From Rhynchopus euleeides (Eukaryota; Euglenozoa; Diplonemea; Diplonemida; Diplonemidae): a DNA stretch of 64,000 nucleotides. The notes beneath the pieces were generated by a model. It was not told the DNA's origin and ran no database searches. It saw only the letters and a list, made by a program, of their open reading frames with translations. The stretch is taken from contig OY723263.1 in assembly GCA_963210315.1 (NCBI GenBank), forward strand, positions 2,294,001 to 2,358,000, given 5' to 3'. Position numbers and translations under genes: made by a program. This document shows positions 9,334-18,961 of this stretch, in pieces. Position 1 is the stretch's first letter. Every line of letters starts with the position of its first letter.

Positions 9334-12135
9334 ATGCCACGCAATGCAGCAGACCTCAGCAGCCACGAGGATGAAGGCCTCCGTGTCTTAAGAACACCTG
9401 CAAAGGGCAGCAGTACACCCCCGTCGTGGCTAGGCAACGGCTCCCGCGTGTCTGATGTACGCGAGTCCGGGCTCCAGCGATATGGGACTGAATACGTCGG
9501 GAGGAGCTTGTTGGTATGCCTTGCCTATACAGTCTGGAATCAACACCACAGCAACATGATCTCGTCTATTTTTTGTTGTTGCACACACGTAGTGTAATTG
9601 GAAACCAGACGGCGCCCCACCCTGCGACTGATTTGCCCTTTTTCCTATTGTGTTTGTTTCACTAACACTCAGTGCGCCCCGAGGAGGGTCGTGTGGGCAG
9701 CGTTCAACGAAAAAAGAGAGATCGTCATCATTAGTCAGAGTCGCAGGAAAAGGAAGCTGTCTGGTTTTGGCGCTTCTCTCATGAAACCTGCAAACGTATT
9801 CATTTCCTCCCACCAATCTCCCACCCCACAGAGCCTGTGGGACATCGAGCCTGGGAAGCGGCGCACCTCACGGGCCTCGCAGCCACCGTCGAGCCCAAGC
9901 CACCGGCGGAGCGGCGATCCCACAGAGCAGGTTCCGCAGGCATTCCGCGACAGCACCAGCCTGGCCCCTGAGGAGCGTGACAAGCGGCGACAGCTGAGGA
10001 GCGCCTTCCGCCTCGGCCAGCATGTGACAGGGCAGCCCGCGGTCCACCCCTCCTCGGTGGCGACCCCTGCGACAGCCGCGACAGAGGACCCCGCCGTGTC
10101 GGGGGCACCGGGCAGCCAGCGGTGGCGGTTCGCCCCCCCACAGGACACCGCCAACAGGCTCAGCAGCCTGGTGCGGCCCCCCGCGGCCATCCCCAGCTCC
10201 AAGGCGGCTCCCCTGGTGGAGGGGGAGGGGGTCGGGGCAGCCAACATCTTGATGTTTGTGTCAAAGCGGCCCCCCTCGTCACGCCTGGTGCATATCTACA
10301 ACGGCGTGTCCAACCGGGTGCTGGCCCTGCGTGTTGCCCACAAAGGCCTGTACCCTGAGGGCGATGCACGGCAGGCGGCTGAGATCCTCGTGCTGGAGGT
10401 GCTCCCTGGGGAGACGAAGCCCTTCTACAGCTGTGGGGCGGATGCTGTGCAGCGCCCTGCATGGGTGCTGAACAGCCTGCCCCCCTCGGTGGCTGCGGCC
10501 AAGACGGCCTCGATGAAGCAGCAGGCGCGGCGGGAGCTCGACGAGGTGACCGGTGGGTTGCTGGGGGAGCTGCAGTCGGACAGGCCAGAGGAGGCGGTGA
10601 TACGCAGCTGCGCGTTGCGCGGGACGCCCTTTGTGGACCTGTGGTTCCCGCCGAAGGCGGGGGCGACGGGGGCTGACGCGGCGTGGGGCAGGCCAGATGC
10701 GTTCCTCTGCGAGCCGGCGTCGCGCCTGGGCTCCCTGGCGCTGCCCAACAACCTGGAGCGGGGGCCTGCCGGCGACGCGACACTTCTGTGCGTGCTTGCC
10801 GTGCTGTCAGAGTACCCGTCGCCCCACAGCCCCTATGTGGACTTCGTGAAGCAGCTGTTTGCGTCCCACACAGAGGCACACGCCAAGGGTGGCTGTGTGA
10901 AGGTGCAGCTGGTGGTCGACGGGTGGTGGCGCGACATTGCCGTGGACTCGCTGCTCCCCCTGGCACCCATCCCCACGCACACCGTGTTCCTGCCCACGGG
11001 GGTTCGCCCCATCACACGCATGTCAGACCTGTGGCCGTGCTATGTGGAGAAGGCGTACGCCAAGGAGCTGGGAGGGTACAAGGCGCTTGCCCAGCAGGCG
11101 CCGCACGTGATGCTGGCCGACCTGACGGGGTTCCCGTGCGAGCCTCTGCGGTGGAAGGCTCGCCACACGGCAGAGGGTGCTAGCCTCTTCGCAGACATGG
11201 CGGAGTGGCACGCGCGTGGCTTTGTCCTCACGCTGCGCACGCCGCACCGCGCCAAGCGGTATGGCGAGGCTGGGCGCGACGTCGACGAGCGGTACGAACA
11301 GGCGGGGTTGCTTGCAGGCCACACGTACTACGTGCTGCAGACTATCCGTGCAGGGAACCTCCGCTTCCTCCACATCCGCAACCCGTGGGCCCGTGGGACG
11401 GAGTGGCGCGGCGACTACGCTTGGAACTCGTCTCTCTGGACACCGCAGCTGCGCGCGGCGTGCAACGTCGACGGGGATGTCTCTGGCACCTTCATGGTGA
11501 CATGGGAGGAGGCGCAGACGTGGTTCGGCGGTGGCAACGTGACGTACTGCGTGGCCAACTCCGGGGAGGTGCGGCTGTCGCTCCCGCTGGACCCTGCGCC
11601 TGCCTTTGTCGTGGAAGTCAACACCGAGGCGGCCACACGCATCTACGTGGGAGTCAGCAAGGTCAAGCAGGACGGAAGCGCCGCAGACATCATTGTTGCG
11701 TTGCTGGAGCCTTCCGAAGGCTACGGCTATGTGTACCGCGAGGAGGTGGCTGAGCCGAGCTCAAGGTATGTGGTGCCTCGGCAAGACACGCGCACCACCT
11801 CCCCCAGCAGGTGCTTCCTCACTGTGTATGAGCTGGAGGCGTGCTCGGCACCCTCCTTCATCTGCGTGCGGTGTGGCGGGGGTGTGTCGGCGAGCGAGCT
11901 CGTTGTCTCCATCATGTACACCCCTCTCGAGACGGAGAGGAGCCGTGGGTCCTTTGTGCTGCGCGAGGCGCTGCCCTTCTATTCAGCGATCACGCTGGCG
12001 GCGCAGTCAGGGAGTGCGCTAGTGGACCTGTCGCGCGTGAGGGCAGGTGTGGTGAGCACCTGGGTGCAGTCACGGCGTGACAGGTCTATGCCGGCCCCGT
12101 GGCAAAGCTCGCAGGTGACGCATGTGCCCATGTGA
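9334..12135 (+). CDS. Calpain-like cysteine protease homologue, catalytic Cys absent
   Basis: Two exons, 9334-9513 and 9832-12135. The intron starts GTATGC, ends CCCCACAG and is in phase 0. The joined product is about 827 residues. The first 300 residues are Pro/Ser-rich plus a conserved-looking block (RLVHIYNGVSNRVLALRV). The calpain core covers about 340-620: WFPP, VEKAYAKELGGYKAL, GHTYYV (His about 557) and IRNPWARGTEWRGDY (Asn about 577). Where calpains have GDCW with the catalytic Cys, this protein reads GDATLLCVLAVLSEY (about 374), so that Cys is Ala. Such Cys-less calpain-like proteins are common in kinetoplastids, where they are thought to act as structural or membrane-associated proteins. 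A C-terminal beta-rich part resembles calpain domain III. Protease activity is therefore unlikely. The upstream exon is inferred from splice sites and frame only. Confidence 0.85.
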
Positions 12136-13013
12136 TAACTTCTGCACAAACCGTTAGCGGCTGTCGCCTGTTATTGTCTGTGTCTAAGCCTCACTGCATT
12201 CCACACTCTGCTGCCAGGGGGGAGAGTGCGCCGCCTCTTACCCGCTCTCTCAAGGAGAACGAAAAGTCAAAAGAATCAAGGAAACTGAAATGGCTCCCAG
12301 AACCAGGCAACACTTTCTCACTGCTGCCTGTTTGCCACAGCAAAGGGTGCTTGTCCCGACATGATTGTGGGTCGAATCTGCTGTGGAGCCACTTCGTGCA
12401 GATTCGGTCTTTGCGTGCTCAGAGGCAACCAGACAAAAAAAACGCCAAAGCTCCCTTGGATGACGCGTTGGAACATGGCTGCAGCTGCAGCATGGTTGTT
12501 GATCAGCCCTACCGCCTTGCCCCAATACATACCACAAATACATTGAACGAATCGAACCCTATCTCCCCTATCCCGTTGTGCCCGCTTACTGAGGTCGAAG
12601 CACAGTCATGTGACTCGTCATTCAACAGTTCAACAGAACAGAAACGAACGCGATCACTAATTTGTCGCCTTTGCAGCTTCGTGCAGGTGGGTCACTCGCG
12701 TGCTTTGGGGCCGCAGTGTCGCACTTCCAGTTGAAACACCATTCTCTGACTGATGCGGTGAATCCCTGTCGGGCCCAGAGCAAAGTCTACCACGACGAGG
12801 TGTAACAGCGTCACCCCTCCCTAAGGAACGAGGGCCTGAAGCTGGAGGTCGGCACCAGCATGTGTCGCCAGCCCGAGAGATCCCGAGCAGCCGGGCAGCG
12901 TGTCTTGCCCTTAGGGTTGTTGGTTGCACTGCTCCACGGGGGTGCCCGATGGAGAATGCAAACTACCTCGCAGCGAATGCCAGTGCGCATCGTAGAGAGT
13001 GTGATCTAACAGT

Positions 13014-13076
13014 GGAGGCAGCACCAAATGGGGTTTGCTCGGTGCGCCCGACGCTAAACTAAAAAGATTATCATGT
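13014..13076 (+). repeat. Dispersed UUCG-hairpin repeat, divergent copy
   Basis: GGAGGCAGCACCAA then GGTTTGCTCGGTGC, followed by an A-rich spacer. It shares the GGAGG start and the GCTCGGTGC part with the better copies but lacks the GAGTTCG stem, so it may be decayed. Confidence 0.3.
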
Positions 13077-15090
13077 GATCTCGTCTGCTTGACAGCAACA
13101 GCCGGCATCCTATCCATCTATCCCCCCTTGTGTGTGGGCTTGACTCGCCTGGAGATTGGATCTTGCTATTTATTTCCGTTCTGAGTTGCCTGCTCTCGTT
13201 CCGTGATCTGGAAAGTGTATTCATCGCGTGTCTGAATAAAGCGACCAACCATGTTGTGCACACCACTGGTTGGGTGGTTGTCGATACAAGACATACAGCG
13301 TCGCCGAAAAACGGCACCGTTCTCGTGCTGAAGGTGGCACAATGATATATGATCAGTAGATCGAGATACATGTGGTGCCGCTGTCATTTAGTGACACGGG
13401 TTCCGGGAATCTGTGCACCCGTGTTGTAGCAGTCGGGGGTTGGGTTGGCCGAGTATCGTATACATACTCAGCCCGGCCCCCCCTGACTCACAACACGGCA
13501 AGTTTAGGCCAGGGTTGATTGAGGGCAGTCAGGGTTTCACGCGAAAACATATTTTTGAGTTGAGTTCAAAACATCCCAGCAAGCCATGCATCACAGTGGA
13601 CTCCGGACTTCAGACTGCGATGGGAAGATTCTTCCGAGTTTGCAGAACAAAGCTGTCCTTTTCCGCCCCCGCCCCCCATTCTTTTTCTGAAATACTTACA
13701 ACCCGTTTTTCTTTTTTGCTTTCCGGTTTGCCGCGCCCCTTGTGGATTTCAAACAGTCGTGAAGACAGTGTCCACCACCCTCCCGCCACCCCCACACCAT
13801 CCCTGTTTAGCACCCCATGCCTTCCAGTCTGGGAATAGAAATCACAAGTGAATACTCGAGAGGTGCTGTGCTATGGACACACAATACATGCGAGGGAGGG
13901 TCGGGGTGGGTGGGTGGGTGGATGGTGGTTCCTCCGGTGCCAATTCTCATCAAAAAAATCAACGGAAAACGCGCAAAAAATGGTCGCACTGGCAACGGCC
14001 ACACCTGGCACGATGTAAACTATCATCAAGATCCCGGGTGACAGCTGCCTTAGGATGACGTGCTTTGCTTGATCATCTCGACACGCGGGCTCTCTCCAAC
14101 ACGGTGCCCAGTGAAGGGGAAGGTTTCGAAAGAAAAGGGGGAAAATAACGGGCATGATACGCCATGCTGCCGGGACAATTCGGCCCCCCCCACTCGAAAA
14201 TTGAACTCTTATCTGATCAGCGCTCCCCTCCTTCTTCTGGAGTTCCCCCTCTTCTTTTTTCTGGAATACTTGTAAGGCTACTCTCCCATCAAAACCGCCT
14301 GCCGGTGACTGCATCGCTCTGGGGGGCTGCACTGTTCCGACGACAGCCGCATTATTGTGGGTGTGTCAAGCTGTGTCAGTTCTGCCTCCTATCGTGCCGG
14401 GCGACTCACTTCGTCCTGCATGTGCTTTCATTCGTGGGCAAAAGACCCCTGCTGGCGCTCGACTCAGGCTCAGCACCCGAATCATCGCGAGTTAGGGTCG
14501 CAAAGGCCCCAGCAGAGAGGGGGAGGGGGTGCTTTATATTTTGAACGAAACCATTTGCCTTCCGTTTTCAAGAACCCAAAGAACAAGCAGAACAGAAGCA
14601 AAAAGCACACACGGTGGGCTAGGACCCGTGCAGGGTTAACCCACCTTGAAAAGTGATCACCACCACACACACACACACAACAGTGCAGCTGGCAGCTCTG
14701 TTGAGCTGTGGCTGCGCTCCTCCCACAATGCAAGAATTCAAAAAAAAAGTAAACAAACATGTCCAACAATGCCCGACCGTGCATGCCAGGCTCGAGCCGT
14801 TGACGCCAATGCCTCCTGCCCCTTCATCCTCCATCTGAACAGTGTCACCTCCCCGGTCTATCGCACCGCCCCCATACAGGGCCCTCTCTGTGTAGTGTGT
14901 TGCTTTGTTGCACCCCCCAGCCCACCCCCTAGTGTTGGCAGGCCTTGGGTCAAACTGGACTAAACCACCCTCTGCCCTTCAAAGGCGTTTTGTGTGGATT
15001 AAACCCTCCCAGGACCCCCCTGGCTTATGCCAAGCGCCCACCCCCTGCACGGCTGTTTGTGTTCTATTTTGTTTGACTTTTGTTGTTTAA

Positions 15091-15170
15091 GCACACTCGT
15101 GTGAGCGGAAAGCGCCCCACCACAGCTGCAACCAAACGTGCTCTATACACTAACCCCACCCTTCATCAGG
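15091..15170 (+). repeat. Dispersed GCACACTCGTGTG repeat, copy 2
   Basis: GCACACTCGTGTGAGCGGAA, then GCTGCAACCAAACGTGC and a CATCAGG end, matching the order of blocks at 2130-2210. Similarity is strong at both ends and weaker in the middle. Confidence 0.5.
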
Positions 15171-15197
15171 CTCAGGGTGTGATCAGTTCAGGGTTTT

Positions 15198-15316
15198 GTG
15201 TGTAGAAGCGTCAACGCTTTCTGTACTTCATTGTAAGCAGGCGAGAGAATCAAGAGGGGGGCAAGAGTGACAGAAGCGGACAGAGTACGCCGAGCTGTGT
15301 GTAGAAGCGTCAACGC
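15198..15316 (+). other. Spliced-leader-like motif between two 20-bp direct repeats
   Basis: TTTCTGTACTTCATTG (15218-15233) matches the conserved 3' half of euglenozoan spliced leaders (TTTCTGTACTTTATTG in Leishmania) at 15 of 16 positions. It is followed at once by a GTAAGC donor-like sequence. The 20 bases before it (15198-15217) recur exactly at 15297-15316, 99 bp on. The usual 5' half of a spliced leader is missing and I see no clear Sm site or T-run terminator. It could be a divergent or decayed SL RNA gene, or chance. Confidence 0.3.
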
Positions 15317-15559
15317 AACAAACAAAGGAAATTCATCAGAGCGGTTGTAGCTGTGAAGTGATAGGGCGCTTTCTCATTCCTATTGTCTTCAAACTCTATC
15401 TCGTGGCGAACGGGTGTGGTATTTGCCTGTTTTTTTCCATCTGTGTTGTGTGATTATTTTTAAAACCGCTCCCACCCCCCACACCTCCTCCTCCTCCTCC
15501 ATTCTGAGTGAACGGGGGGGACTCCCGGAGGGGATATTTTTCTTTACGCCTCTACTAAT

Positions 15560-15668
15560 CAGGGTATAAGATAGACTTTTTTTCTGGCGCCGTTTTCCGG
15601 TTTTTCTGGTTTTGAAAATTTTTCGCGCGCGCCTTCGGCGCGCGCGACCCGCGCAAACCCTCCCAGAA
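15560..15668 (+). repeat. Left terminal repeat of unit 1 with subterminal hairpin
   Basis: The 105-bp left end repeats almost exactly at 16703-16808. It contains TCGCGCGCGCC-TTC-GGCGCGCGCGA (15623-15647), an 11-bp stem that can also be read as a C(UUCG)G tetraloop. Such subterminal structures are common in transposon ends. Confidence 0.8.
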
Positions 15669-15795
15669 TCTGAGAGGGCCCAGTGCCTGCGCGCGTCCTG
15701 TCGTACTGAGGCTGCTTGGTGGGGCAGGCGCAGCAGCTGCTTTGAAAGTTTGGACTCTCGGCCAAAAAACCGGTCTGGTGCAATGTTTTTACGCA

Positions 15796-15850
15796 GGGGG
15801 GTCTGGGGGGCGGAGCCCCCCAGCCGCCGGAGGCCACGGTAGTGAACATC
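15796..15850 (+). repeat. GC-rich shared module, copy 1 (in the first hAT-like element)
   Basis: GGTCTGGGGGGCGGAGCCCC, continuing CCAGCCGCCGGAGGCCACGG and TAGTGAACAT. The GGGGGGCGGAGCCCCCC part is a hairpin. The same module occurs four more times in the second, otherwise different, element group near 29348, 29520, 29995 and 30171. Confidence 0.75.
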
Positions 15851-16283
15851 TGTTCCCTACAGTCTGGATTCGCTTGTAAGTAGGAAGGCTTCACTGTATC
15901 GCAGCCCGGCCAGCAGGAGATCACTGGTCCTTGAGGGTTCAACCTTCAGGGTGGAGGAGGACGTGGGAGCGACCACTCGTGACAGGTGTGCGTTGTGGGT
16001 GGAGTGGATGCACGGCAGACCTTGTCATGGCCAAAGGGTCCACGAGATCTCCGCCACGTAGAGCCTAGACGAGAGTTTTCGAGGAGATGGGCACCTAGCT
16101 GTGACGACAGGCAACAAACAAATCTCATCTGTTAGTTGCCCCCAATAGGCTTGGCGACCTTCAAGACTGCTTGAAAGTCGTTCGTGTTCTCGTCTCAGCC
16201 CTCCAGACAAGCAGATCTGTCTCGAGTTGGTGGGCTGTCGCCATGTATTCGATGGCACCGAGTGACGCTGCACAGAGGCAGAC

Positions 16284-16337
16284 GACACGGTGAACTCCAG
16301 CGGAGGTTACCCTACCTCCGCTGGAGTACACCGTGTC
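16284..16337. repeat. 24-bp inverted repeat with 6-nt loop
   Basis: The left arm (16284-16307) and right arm (16314-16337) pair over 24 bp with one mismatch, around the loop TACCCT. The arms begin GACACGGTG and end CACCGTGTC. The repeat lies inside unit 1 of the transposon. Confidence 0.85.
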
Positions 16338-16407
16338 TCCCATGAGTCTCAACTAGCGGGAGTCTGAGCGTAAACTAGCTGGAAAATAGACTCCCGTCTC
16401 CAGTACA

Positions 16408-16458
16408 GACTGCAGTCTTAGACTCCCTCTTAGACATGGTGGCTGGAGTCCACCATGT
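16408..16458. repeat. Palindrome cluster in unit 1
   Basis: AGACTGCAGTCT (about 16408-16419) is a perfect palindrome. ACATGGTGG (16434-16442) pairs with CCACCATGT (16450-16458) across a 7-nt loop. The cluster lies about 70 bp after the larger inverted repeat. Confidence 0.75.
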
Positions 16459-16702
16459 GTGCACCTTCAAAACAGAAGAGACCTGCATGACGAGGGCATC
16501 ACCACCCACCGGGCCACCCGCTAGGTCCATTTTTTCTTCTCCGCTTCTCTGCCTTCTTTGGACTATTTGGGCTCTGTGCGGATCACGATGGGGTCACTTT
16601 CTATTTTTTTATGGCGTTTTTTCTGACTGTTTTACTGTCCCAAAGTCACAAAAAAAACCGCCAAAAATGAGACCGACCTTTTTTTTTTTTCCAGAAAACC
16701 GG

Positions 16703-16808
16703 CAGGGTATAAGATAGACTTTTTTTCTGGCGCCGTTTTCCGGTTTTTCTGGTTTTGAAATTTTTCGCGCGCGCCTTCGGCGCGCGCGACCCGCGCAAAC
16801 CCTCTCAG
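16703..16808 (+). repeat. Left terminal repeat of unit 2 with subterminal hairpin
   Basis: A near-identical copy of 15560-15668 that starts again with CAGGGTATAAGATAG. The GC hairpin lies at 16765-16789. The upstream base context is element sequence, not host DNA, so there is no separate target duplication for unit 2. Confidence 0.8.
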
Positions 16809-17007
16809 AATCACACCCAACACGGCTGGACCAGGCTCTGCCGAACAGCAGTGGCGTGTTGCTCCACGCAGCTCCCCGAAGGGACGGAACTGAGCTTTCA
16901 ATGCGTCCACGTACTGACGGAGCGCGGCTTCGCATCACCTCCCGCATCAGGACAAACCCCCCTGAGGGTGCTGCTCTGCTGGTACGCCTCACGAAGGGCA
17001 ACTACCT

Positions 17008-17403
17008 TCATGGTCGAGCTTGTTGCATGACCACCCCCTTGAGGCAGTCAGTCAGACGATGCGCACAACGTGCGCTCATGCGAACACCAGCGGGTGTCTC
17101 CAACACTGCACAAATCGCGGTCCCGCCAGAACCCGAATCCGTCGATCCTCTCCAAAGCGGACATGCACTCCCGAAAACATCGGAGTTTGCATGTGTCATC
17201 CCCAGCAAGGCAAACGTGCTCGAGACAAGGTCGTAGCTTGCGTGGATGACAGGGTGGTCCTTGGCAGTGTGCACCGCAACGAGATTGAGTGCATGCGCTC
17301 GGCAAGCCGCCCAGAAGGAGTACGGTGCGGTCGGAATGATCAAGCTACCGGAGTATCTCGAAACTTCAAACAGAGAAGACCTGCATGACGAGGACATCAC
17401 CAC
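17008..17403 (-). pseudogene. hAT-type transposase remnant
   Basis: The minus strand encodes SFWAACRAHALNLVAVHTAK, followed by DHPVIHASYDLVSSTFALLG. C-x-x-H with AHALNLV is the conserved segment after the second catalytic Asp in hAT transposases, usually read there as C-x-x-H-x-LNL. The frame is only about 130 residues, lacks the zinc finger, the catalytic Asp blocks and the C-terminal dimerisation region, and has no sensible start. It is a fragment. It lies within unit 2 of the element, antisense to the host genes. Confidence 0.6.
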
Positions 17404-17586
17404 CCACCGGGTCCCGCTGGGCTCCTTTTCTCCGCTTCTCTGCTTTCTTTTGACTGTTTGAGCTCCGTGCGGATCACGATGGGGTCACTTTCCATATTTT
17501 TTTGGCTAATGGTCCCACTGGTTGACTGTCACAAAGGTTCCCCAAAAACCGGCGAAAATCCGATCGGCCTTTTTTTTTCTTCCAGA

Positions 17587-17710
17587 AAACCGGAAACCGG
17601 GAAACCCTGGTTTTGAAAACCGGAAAACCAGACCTATCTTATCCCCTGAAACCGGGAACCGGGAAACCCTGGTTTTGAAAAGCGGAAAACCAGACCTATC
17701 TCATCCCCTG
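17587..17710. repeat. 62-bp tandem duplication of the right transposon end
   Basis: 17587-17648 and 17649-17710 are copies of one 62-bp unit that differ at about four positions. Each ends CTATCT[TC]ATCCCCTG, so the element has two possible right termini in a row. The unit is made of AAACCGGGAAACCCTGG-like repeats. Confidence 0.85.
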
Positions 17711-17718
17711 CTACTAAT

Positions 17719-18166
17719 CACCTCATCGCCCCCCCCCCTCTCTCTCTCCTTGTACAACGAATCAATCGAAGCGAAGCTGAAGACTGAAGGCTGCCTGCAT
17801 GGGGGGCATTGTCTTGGCGATGGTGACGAAAATGGCATCGCATTTGGAGATCAAAACGATGGGATCGCTGTTCTGCTGATGGCGGGCAGGCATGGGTTGG
17901 CAGTCTGTTCTGAGCCAATGCCTCATCCTGTGTGTCCCTAGTGTATTGGAGTGAGCTGTTGCAAGGTGCTGCGGCCGTGCTGGAGGGGGGGTGGGTGGGT
18001 GGGGAGTTGTGTTGAGTGCCAGTGCAGCGTGTGCTGGGAGTTGAAACCGCAGCCCCACCCGCCCCGGACCCCCCCTGTTGTTGTGTCTTGTTGGTGCCCT
18101 CTGCCGTGTATGCCTGCACCATGACCCCTTGCAGAACACGATTGAGCAGCTCCGACGTATCGCAAT
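17719..18166. other. Short gap before the secreted-protein gene
   Basis: No gene is seen. The host DNA resumes after the target duplication. The last part (18060-18135) is C/T-rich and ends in ACCCCTTGCAG, a likely trans-splice acceptor about 30 nt before the next start codon. Confidence 0.55.
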
Positions 18167-18961
18167 ATGCGTGTCTGTGCACTGATTGTGTTTGCCGCGG
18201 GGTGCCTTGCCGATGACACGTGGCCCAGCACCGAGCTGATGAGCGGCGACTTTGAGGCGGAGGTGTCTCTGTCGCGTTCCGGCCTGAACTACACTGGGTG
18301 GATGCAGGTCGACACCACGGGCCACCGCTATGCGGAGTTCCTCGACCAGCCGCAGCAGATGACAGTCGTGGTTCAGCCTGCCGGGCGCACCTTCACCTAC
18401 AAGTACATCACGGTGCCGACAACCCCTGTCCCCACGTGCACCTGCTCGAGGCAGACGGAGCGGACGCTGGGCGACTACTGGTGGCAGTACATGAACGCCC
18501 GTCGCTTCAACCAGGAGACCTGCACCGGCTACAAGACGGGCAAGAGTGGTAACCTTTACACTCTCGATGGTATGCAATGAGGGTTACTCACACGTCACCA
18601 CGCACAACCACACAGGCACGGCGTATGGCAGCGGCTCCCTGAAGCTGTGCCAGGCGCAGGACGGCACTCCTCTGTACATCTCGGACAGCACGGGGACCAC
18701 CGAGTTCCTCACCTACAAGCCTGGCAGGATTTCGCAGTTCAACATGGTATGTCGAACGGCGTTGCTCTGTTCAAGAGATGCATGTGCGAGAGCCCTTCGT
18801 ACCGAAGGAGACCAGCTGAAACGCCATGCCGCAGCGGCTCAAACCAAATCCCTCGGATCCTGTCGATTTCCACACGTCGAACAAGGCGGGGTTGAGACAC
18901 ACCCACCCACACACAGAGCGAGGTGCAGAAGGCGCTCCCCGGCTGCGCGAGCGGGTGCTGA
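18167..18961 (+). CDS. Small secreted protein with conserved Cys pattern, three exons
   Basis: Exons 18167-18569, 18616-18746 and 18917-18961. The introns begin GTATGC and GTATGT and end CACACAG. The joined product is 192 residues. The first 15 residues (MRVCALIVFAAGCLA) are a signal peptide, probably cleaved before DDTWPS. The mature part is small, with Tyr/Trp-rich segments and Cys residues in pairs (PTCTCSR, ETCTGYK, LKLCQAQDGTPLYI), ending PGCASGC. The pattern suggests disulfides in a secretory or lumenal protein. I recognise the general form from protist secreted proteins but cannot give a function. Exon 3 is the least certain part: another acceptor (TTTGACAG, about 18998) would give a different tail, but the chosen one keeps phase and adds a natural Cys-rich end. 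Confidence 0.65.

Larger units (their letters stand above)
12136..15551. other. Intergenic region, 3.4 kb
   Basis: No gene is seen. A 636-bp open frame at 12099-12734 overlaps the end of the calpain-like gene and has no recognisable content. The region includes a weak UUCG-hairpin repeat (13014-13076), one GCACACTCGTGTG repeat (15091-15170), a spliced-leader-like motif with a 20-bp flanking direct repeat (15198-15316) and (CTC)n DNA at 15485-15500. The 8-bp target duplication of the next transposon ends at 15559. Confidence 0.55.
15560..17710. mobile_element. hAT-like DNA transposon, two tandem units, 8-bp target duplication
   Basis: The element starts CAGGGTATAAGATAG and ends CTATCTCATCCCCTG, imperfect terminal inverted repeats of CAGGG type. 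It is flanked by the exact 8-bp direct repeat CTACTAAT (15552-15559 and 17711-17718). CAGGG ends plus 8-bp duplications are hallmarks of the hAT superfamily. A minus-strand remnant with a C-x-x-H motif (CRAHALNLV) supports this. Inside are two related units: unit 1 (15560-16702) and unit 2 (16703-17710) each begin with the same 105-bp left end and share their right-hand regions (16467-16700 and 17366-17586). Unit 1 breaks off at CCAGAAAACCGG, exactly where unit 2 begins. No intact transposase is present, so it would need one supplied elsewhere. Confidence 0.8.

Noticed and set aside
12099-12734. 211-codon + strand open frame after the calpain-like gene
   Set aside because: It starts inside the calpain-like coding region in another frame and shows no conserved content.
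15560-17710. Assignment to Mutator-like elements (9-bp duplications)
   Set aside because: A ninth base could be counted if the C of CAGGG is shared, but the termini start CAGGG and the other two elements have clear 8-bp duplications, which favours hAT.
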